DNA from: Oscillospiraceae bacterium
GTDB taxonomy: Bacteria > Bacillota > Clostridia > Oscillospirales > Acutalibacteraceae
Direction of reading: 5' to 3'
Length of the DNA stretch: 34,308 nucleotides
Assembly (NCBI GenBank): GCA_015065665.1
Contig: SVPX01000011.1
Span: forward strand, 1 to 34,308
A model generated the notes under the pieces. It did no database searches. It worked only from the letters and a program-made list of their open reading frames with translations, and was not told where the DNA came from. Position 1 is the stretch's first letter, and every line of letters begins with the position of its first letter. The translations under genes and the position numbers were made by a program. This document shows, one piece after another, positions 29,954-34,308 of this stretch.

Positions 29954-32900
29954 ATGAGCCTTAAAAAAAGTTTGAGTTTACTGCTTTGCTTATGTATGGT
30001 GCTGTCTGTGTTTGTGATAGTGCCTGTTTCTGCCTTTGCGGCAAAGACCGAAATAGCAGATACAGGAGCAAATGCAGAGATTGCTGACACAGGAGCAGGA
30101 ATCTATGGCCTTGCAGACAATGTGCAGGAGGGACAGATTCTCCAGTGCTGGAACTGGTCATACCAGAACATAGCAAAGAATATGAGCACAATTGCCCAGC
30201 AGGGCTTTTCTGCTATCCAGACTTCTCCTATTCAGGCTATCAAGGAAAGCACAAAGGAAGGTTACAGCACAGTGCAGAATTCTTCCTGGGTAGTATATCA
30301 GCCTATTGCTTTTGCTATCGAGACTAATAGCTGGAATGCTCAGGGTACAAAAGCTGACTTTGAGTATATGTGTGAGACTGCTCATAAGTATGGCGTAAAA
30401 GTTATTGTCGATGCAGTTCTCAATCACATGGCAAATGATATGTCAGGAAATACTATTCATCCCAGCATTCCTTCCGAAATAAAGAACAACTCTGATTGTT
30501 GGCACGATATTTCCAAGGATATCTACAACTACGACAATCGTTATGATGTTACTCATTACTGTATTACAGGTCTGCCCGACCTTAACTCTTCAAACTCCAT
30601 CGTTCAGAAACATTGTAAGAACTTCATGAAAGAGGCTATTGATGCAGGTGCAGATGGTTTCCGTTTTGATGCTGCAAAGCATATTGAAACTGACTGGGAT
30701 GCAGATGGCACAAAGTCTGATTTCTGGAAGAATGTTCTGGGTGATGTTACTACTCACGCACAGGAATCCAGAGGAATCACACCTTATTATTATGGTGAGA
30801 TGTTGGGTGATGCAGGCGGCGGACTGAGTATGGAGGCATATACTCAGTATATGAGTGTTACAGATCCGGGTACATCTGACAATATCAGAAACGGTGTGTG
30901 TAACGGTAATGCCTCTGCGGCTGCATCAAGCGGTGTAAGCTATGGTGTATCAAAGAGCAGGATTGTTCAGTGGACAGAGTCCCATGATAACCACAAGGAC
31001 CATGGAACCTCCGGTATAAGCGAGAATAATATAAACAAGACCTGGGCTATTATAGGCGCCAGAGATGAGATTTGCGGAATGTACCTTGCCCGTCCTGAGG
31101 ATATGAACACAACTATGATGGGTGATGCTGACTTTACATCCTGGTCATATCCTGAGGTTAAAGCAGTTAACAACTTCAAAAACCACTTTATCGGTCAGTC
31201 TGAATATCTTTCTTCTTATAATAAACTTGCTTGTGTGGAACGTGGCAACTCAGGTATTGTTATCGTTAACACAGGCGGTTCATACTACAATGGTATGAGC
31301 GCACCTGTTCATACTATGGCATCAGGTACTTATAAGGATGCTATAACAGGTAATACATTTAAGGTATCAGACGGCTATATCTCAGGTGATATAGGTGATA
31401 CAGGTATTGCTGTTGTATATGATGTTGACAACAGCGGTGTGTTTACCAAGGGTAATGTAACAGATGTTTCCATTTCGGGTACCTTTAACGGTTGGGACAC
31501 AAGTGCAGATAAAATGATTGCAGTTGATGGCGATACAGCAGCTGTAACTATGTTCCTTGATGCAGGTACATATGAGTTCAAGGTTTCTACAACAACAGGA
31601 ATCTGGTATGGTAACTCAGGTACAATTGAGGACACAACAGGCAGCACAGGCTGGACTATGAGATCTTCTGTTGATGATAACTGTACTCTTGTTGCAACAG
31701 GTGGTAAGTATACTTTCAAATTCAATGTAAGCACAGGTAAGCTTGTTGTTGAATATGAGAACACAACAGACACAACATCCGATTTCTATCTGAAGGGTAC
31801 ATTCAATGACTGGAAAGATAATTATCCTTTTGTATATTCAAGCGGAGATAACATTGTAACTACCACAGTTGCTCTTGATGCAGGTACATATACATTCAAA
31901 ATAAACAATGCGGATGAGGATATATGGTACAGTAACGCAGGTACTATCAATGATACAACAGGTACCACAGGCTGGACAATGAGAACAACTGTGTCCGATA
32001 AGTGTACTCTCACAGCATCAGGTGGTAACTACACCTTCGCTTTTAATCTTTCAACACAGAAACTGACAGTTACTACAGATGCAACAATAACTACAGCAAC
32101 ACAGGCTACAGATGCAGAGGAAACAACCGCAGAGATAACCACAACTGAAGCTCCTGCTGGAACAGGATTTTTCCTGAAGGGCGATTTTAACGACTGGAGC
32201 GAACTGAATCAGTTTGACGAAACAGATGACAGTAATGTTGTTACAAGCACCGTTGAGCTGGAGGAGGGTACCTACAAGTTCAAGGTTCACGACACCAATA
32301 CTTCCAAATGGCGTTCAAACAAAGGAACTGTATATGATACAACAGGTACTTCAGGCTGGACTATGAGTTCAACGGTAGAAGATAACTGTACTCTTGTTGC
32401 CAAAGGCGGTACCTATACATTCAACTTCAATACAAATACCTGTAAACTTGTTATCCTCTATACTCCTGCTGAGACAGACCCTGTTGAGACAACAGAACTT
32501 AGTTACACAGTAATTTTCAAAAATGCTGATGGCACAGTTCTTTCCTCACAGCAGGTTCTTTCCGGAGAGAGTGCGATTGCTCCCGAAACTCCCACAAAGG
32601 AGGCAGATGCCCAGTATACATATACATTCAAGGAGTGGGATACGGATTTCACAAATGTTACACAGGATATAACGGTGACAGCCGTATACAGCAAGACAGT
32701 CAATAAATATACTGTTACATTTGTGGATTTTGATGGCACAGTAATTGAGACTCAGCAGGTTGAATATGGTTCCGGTGCCAACGCGCCTGCAGCCCCCACA
32801 AGAGAGGGTTATGCCTTTACAGGCTGGGATGCTTCCTTTGATAATATCACTCAGGATATCACCGTTACAGCACAGTATGTGGATGCAACAGTATATCTCA

Positions 32901-34308
32901 AGGGTAGTTTCAATGATTGGGAAGATACAACCCCCATGGTAGTGTCAGAAGCAGACAGCAATGTTTATACAGCAGTTCTTCAGTTGGAAAAAGGCTCTTA
33001 TACATTCAAGATTAACCATAAAGAGAAGTGGTACGGCAACACAGGTACAATTGCAGATACAACCACCACATCCTCCTCAGGGGGTTGGCTGATGGAAACA
33101 GGTAAGGGTAACTGTACACTCTCTGCTTCAGGTGGTACATATACATTCAACTATAATGTATCCACAAATAAACTTATTGTTCTTTACAAGGCTCCTGAGT
33201 TTACAGTTACTTTCCTTGATTATGATGGCAAGGTTCTTGATACTCAGAGCGTTGAGAGAGGTAAGTCTGCAACTGCACCTCAGAATCCCTCAAGACCTGC
33301 AACTGCACAGTATACCTACGCATTCAAAGGCTGGGATACTGACTTTACAAACATTACAGCCGACACAAACGTAACTGCAACTTATACTCAGACAATCAAT
33401 AAGTACACAGTTATATTTGTAGACTATGATGGAACAGAACTTTCAACACAGAGTGTTGAGTATGGCAAGTCTGCTGTAGCACCGGAAGTTCCCATTCGTG
33501 ACGGCTTTACATTCCTTGCTTGGGACACAGATTTTACAAACATCACAAAGGATACCACAGTAACAGCAACTTACAAAGAGGTTGAAAAAACCCACTATAC
33601 TGTTAAGTTTGTGGATTATAACGGCACAGTTTTAAGCACACAGACAGTAGAAGAAGGCAAGAGTGCTGTAGCTCCTGCAGATCCCACAAGAGATGGTTAT
33701 AACTTCAAGGGTTGGGATAAAGACTTCGCCGTTATCACAGGTGACCTTACAGTAACCGCACAGTATGAGAAGAAGGAAACTCCTGTGGTAGTGCCTAAGG
33801 GTAGTCTTAAGATTGATGTAAACGCAGGCAGAGGATTCAGGATTTCTGTAAATGGCGGTGCAGCCCGTCCTCAGGGTATGACATACATCAACTCTTCAAT
33901 CCCTGTTACAACTCCTGTTACGGTAACTGCCTATGAGATTGATTCAATGGTGTTCCTTGGTTGGTGGAACAGCGCTAACGGTCAGGTTCTGACTACTGAT
34001 TACAACTATTCTTTCTATACATCAGGTAACGATAATATCAAGGCTGTGTATATGGTTGATTATGAGGATTTCAGCACAGTAATCTTCAAGAACGATAAGG
34101 CAGCAGGCGGTCTGGGACAGATTATTGATATGCAGTATTATGTTCCCGGTGACGAAATCACAATGCCTGACTCTGTGACGCAGGTAGGTTTTGACTTTGC
34201 AGGCTGGAATATGACAGCAGAAGAAATTGCACAGGCGGTAGCGAATGGTGAGGATGTAACAGTTCTTGCAACCTGGACAAAGCAGATCGTTAAGGTTAAT
34301 ATCACAGT
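29954..34308 (+). CDS. Secreted GH13 alpha-amylase with repeated starch-binding and InlB-type modules (3' end outside window)
   Basis: Open reading frame of at least 1451 residues, no stop before the window end. Signal peptide ~1-29. Catalytic domain ~55-490 closely follows the Bacillus subtilis AmyE type (GH13_28): ILQCWNWSYQNIAKNM, IQTSP, DAVLNH (153-158), nucleophile Asp239 in GFRFDAAKH, acid/base Glu282 in YYYGEMLGD, Asp345 in WTESHDNH. Then starch-binding-like modules at ~504-603, 610-706, 736-836 and 978-1078 (SGTFNGWD, LKGTFNDW, LKGDFNDW, LKGSFNDW; each with a W-Y/R-x-N-x-G-T-I loop and NCTL-x-A-x-GG-x-YTF end). InlB-type repeats at ~850-917, 919-977, 1083-1149, 1151-1214 and 1215-1275. 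The shared module starts at 1283. A Thr/Glu linker is at ~710-735. CGGAGG lies 7 nt before the ATG. It cleaves alpha-1,4 bonds of starch outside the cell; surface attachment is inferred. The missing C-terminus could carry a dockerin or anchor. Confidence 0.95.
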   Translation, partial: MSLKKSLSLLLCLCMVLSVFVIVPVSAFAAKTEIADTGANAEIADTGAGIYGLADNVQEGQILQCWNWSYQNIAKNMSTIAQQGFSAIQTSPIQAIKESTKEGYSTVQNSSWVVYQPIAFAIETNSWNAQGTKADFEYMCETAHKYGVKVIVDAVLNHMANDMSGNTIHPSIPSEIKNNSDCWHDISKDIYNYDNRYDVTHYCITGLPDLNSSNSIVQKHCKNFMKEAIDAGADGFRFDAAKHIETDWDADGTKSDFWKNVLGDVTTHAQESRGITPYYYGEMLGDAGGGLSMEAYTQYMSVTDPGTSDNIRNGVCNGNASAAASSGVSYGVSKSRIVQWTESHDNHKDHGTSGISENNINKTWAIIGARDEICGMYLARPEDMNTTMMGDADFTSWSYPEVKAVNNFKNHFIGQSEYLSSYNKLACVERGNSGIVIVNTGGSYYNGMSAPVHTMASGTYKDAITGNTFKVSDGYISGDIGDTGIAVVYDVDNSGVFTKGNVTDVSISGTFNGWDTSADKMIAVDGDTAAVTMFLDAGTYEFKVSTTTGIWYGNSGTIEDTTGSTGWTMRSSVDDNCTLVATGGKYTFKFNVSTGKLVVEYENTTDTTSDFYLKGTFNDWKDNYPFVYSSGDNIVTTTVALDAGTYTFKINNADEDIWYSNAGTINDTTGTTGWTMRTTVSDKCTLTASGGNYTFAFNLSTQKLTVTTDATITTATQATDAEETTAEITTTEAPAGTGFFLKGDFNDWSELNQFDETDDSNVVTSTVELEEGTYKFKVHDTNTSKWRSNKGTVYDTTGTSGWTMSSTVEDNCTLVAKGGTYTFNFNTNTCKLVILYTPAETDPVETTELSYTVIFKNADGTVLSSQQVLSGESAIAPETPTKEADAQYTYTFKEWDTDFTNVTQDITVTAVYSKTVNKYTVTFVDFDGTVIETQQVEYGSGANAPAAPTREGYAFTGWDASFDNITQDITVTAQYVDATVYLKGSFNDWEDTTPMVVSEADSNVYTAVLQLEKGSYTFKINHKEKWYGNTGTIADTTTTSSSGGWLMETGKGNCTLSASGGTYTFNYNVSTNKLIVLYKAPEFTVTFLDYDGKVLDTQSVERGKSATAPQNPSRPATAQYTYAFKGWDTDFTNITADTNVTATYTQTINKYTVIFVDYDGTELSTQSVEYGKSAVAPEVPIRDGFTFLAWDTDFTNITKDTTVTATYKEVEKTHYTVKFVDYNGTVLSTQTVEEGKSAVAPADPTRDGYNFKGWDKDFAVITGDLTVTAQYEKKETPVVVPKGSLKIDVNAGRGFRISVNGGAARPQGMTYINSSIPVTTPVTVTAYEIDSMVFLGWWNSANGQVLTTDYNYSFYTSGNDNIKAVYMVDYEDFSTVIFKNDKAAGGLGQIIDMQYYVPGDEITMPDSVTQVGFDFAGWNMTAEEIAQAVANGEDVTVLATWTKQIVKVNIT
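33800..34308 (+). repeat. C-terminal module shared with the CHAP protein, copy 2 (cut by window end)
   Basis: Amylase residues 1283-1451, partner of 28667-29177. Begins GSLKIDVNAGRGFRISVNGG and runs to KQIVKVNIT at the edge. In the CHAP protein the matching region is followed by a second divergent InlB-like stretch and a 122-residue unique end domain; whether the amylase has these too cannot be seen. Confidence 0.9.

Noticed and set aside
30145-33374. Short plus-strand frames within the amylase
   Set aside because: They are out of frame with a continuous open frame from 29954 to the window end that encodes recognisable catalytic and binding modules.
24335-34308. Dockerin or cohesin modules expected in an amylosome-type locus
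   Set aside because: No duplicated calcium-loop dockerin pattern (DxNxDGxxxxxD) or cohesin domain was found in the CHAP protein or in the visible part of the amylase.

Overview
The window looks like a chromosomal segment of a gut-type, low-to-moderate-GC Gram-positive anaerobe close to Ruminococcus (Oscillospiraceae/Ruminococcaceae, Clostridia). The signs are strong GGAGG ribosome binding sites, Firmicute lipoproteins, a Bacillus-type GH13 alpha-amylase with starch-binding modules, and Thr-rich surface proteins with pilin-type domains. No species can be named from the sequence alone. No tRNA gene, CRISPR array, transposase or integrase was seen.

Layout. 1-76 is the 3' end of a 23S rRNA, followed by a terminator and no 5S gene. 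301-4542 holds a GNAT acetyltransferase, three small lipoproteins, an alpha/beta-hydrolase lipoprotein (minus), another lipoprotein and a membrane-linked XRE regulator. 4604-7946 holds an ICMT-like methyltransferase (minus), an XRE-AbrB regulator leading an ABC transporter operon, a small membrane protein and a YbjQ-family protein. 7956-11560 is a compact island bounded by two 85-bp direct repeats (one mismatch) that contain the last two codons, stop and terminator of rpsI. Its minus-strand operon encodes an XRE controller, a single-chain nuclease-methylase-specificity protein and a 70-aa Cys-containing protein. This looks like a restriction-modification cassette inserted at the 3' end of rpsI. 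rpsI and rplM follow (minus). 12778-15791 holds a ROK glucokinase, an iron-sulfur-flavoprotein-like reductase (minus) and a regulator with two DNA-binding ends. 16024-19958 holds a small Cys protein and a 1199-aa vWA/pilin-like surface adhesin. asnA and a P-type Ca2+ ATPase (minus) follow.

24335-34308 is a starch-linked surface locus. First is a 1801-aa secreted protein with a CHAP cell-wall hydrolase domain, a FIVAR-like helical domain, two copies of an unrecognised domain, three discoidin-like domains, two starch-binding-like modules and InlB-type repeats. Then comes a GH13 alpha-amylase with at least four starch-binding-like modules interleaved with five InlB-type repeats, cut off by the window end. 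Both proteins carry the same roughly 167-residue module in their C-terminal parts. No dockerin or cohesin is visible. I infer that the pair forms a cell-surface starch-capture and degradation system in which the shared module plays a common anchoring or spacing role.

Strongest candidates for something undescribed are (1) the rpsI-3' island with its single-chain restriction-modification protein and small Cys partner, and (2) the CHAP/discoidin/starch-binding protein paired with an amylase through the shared module.
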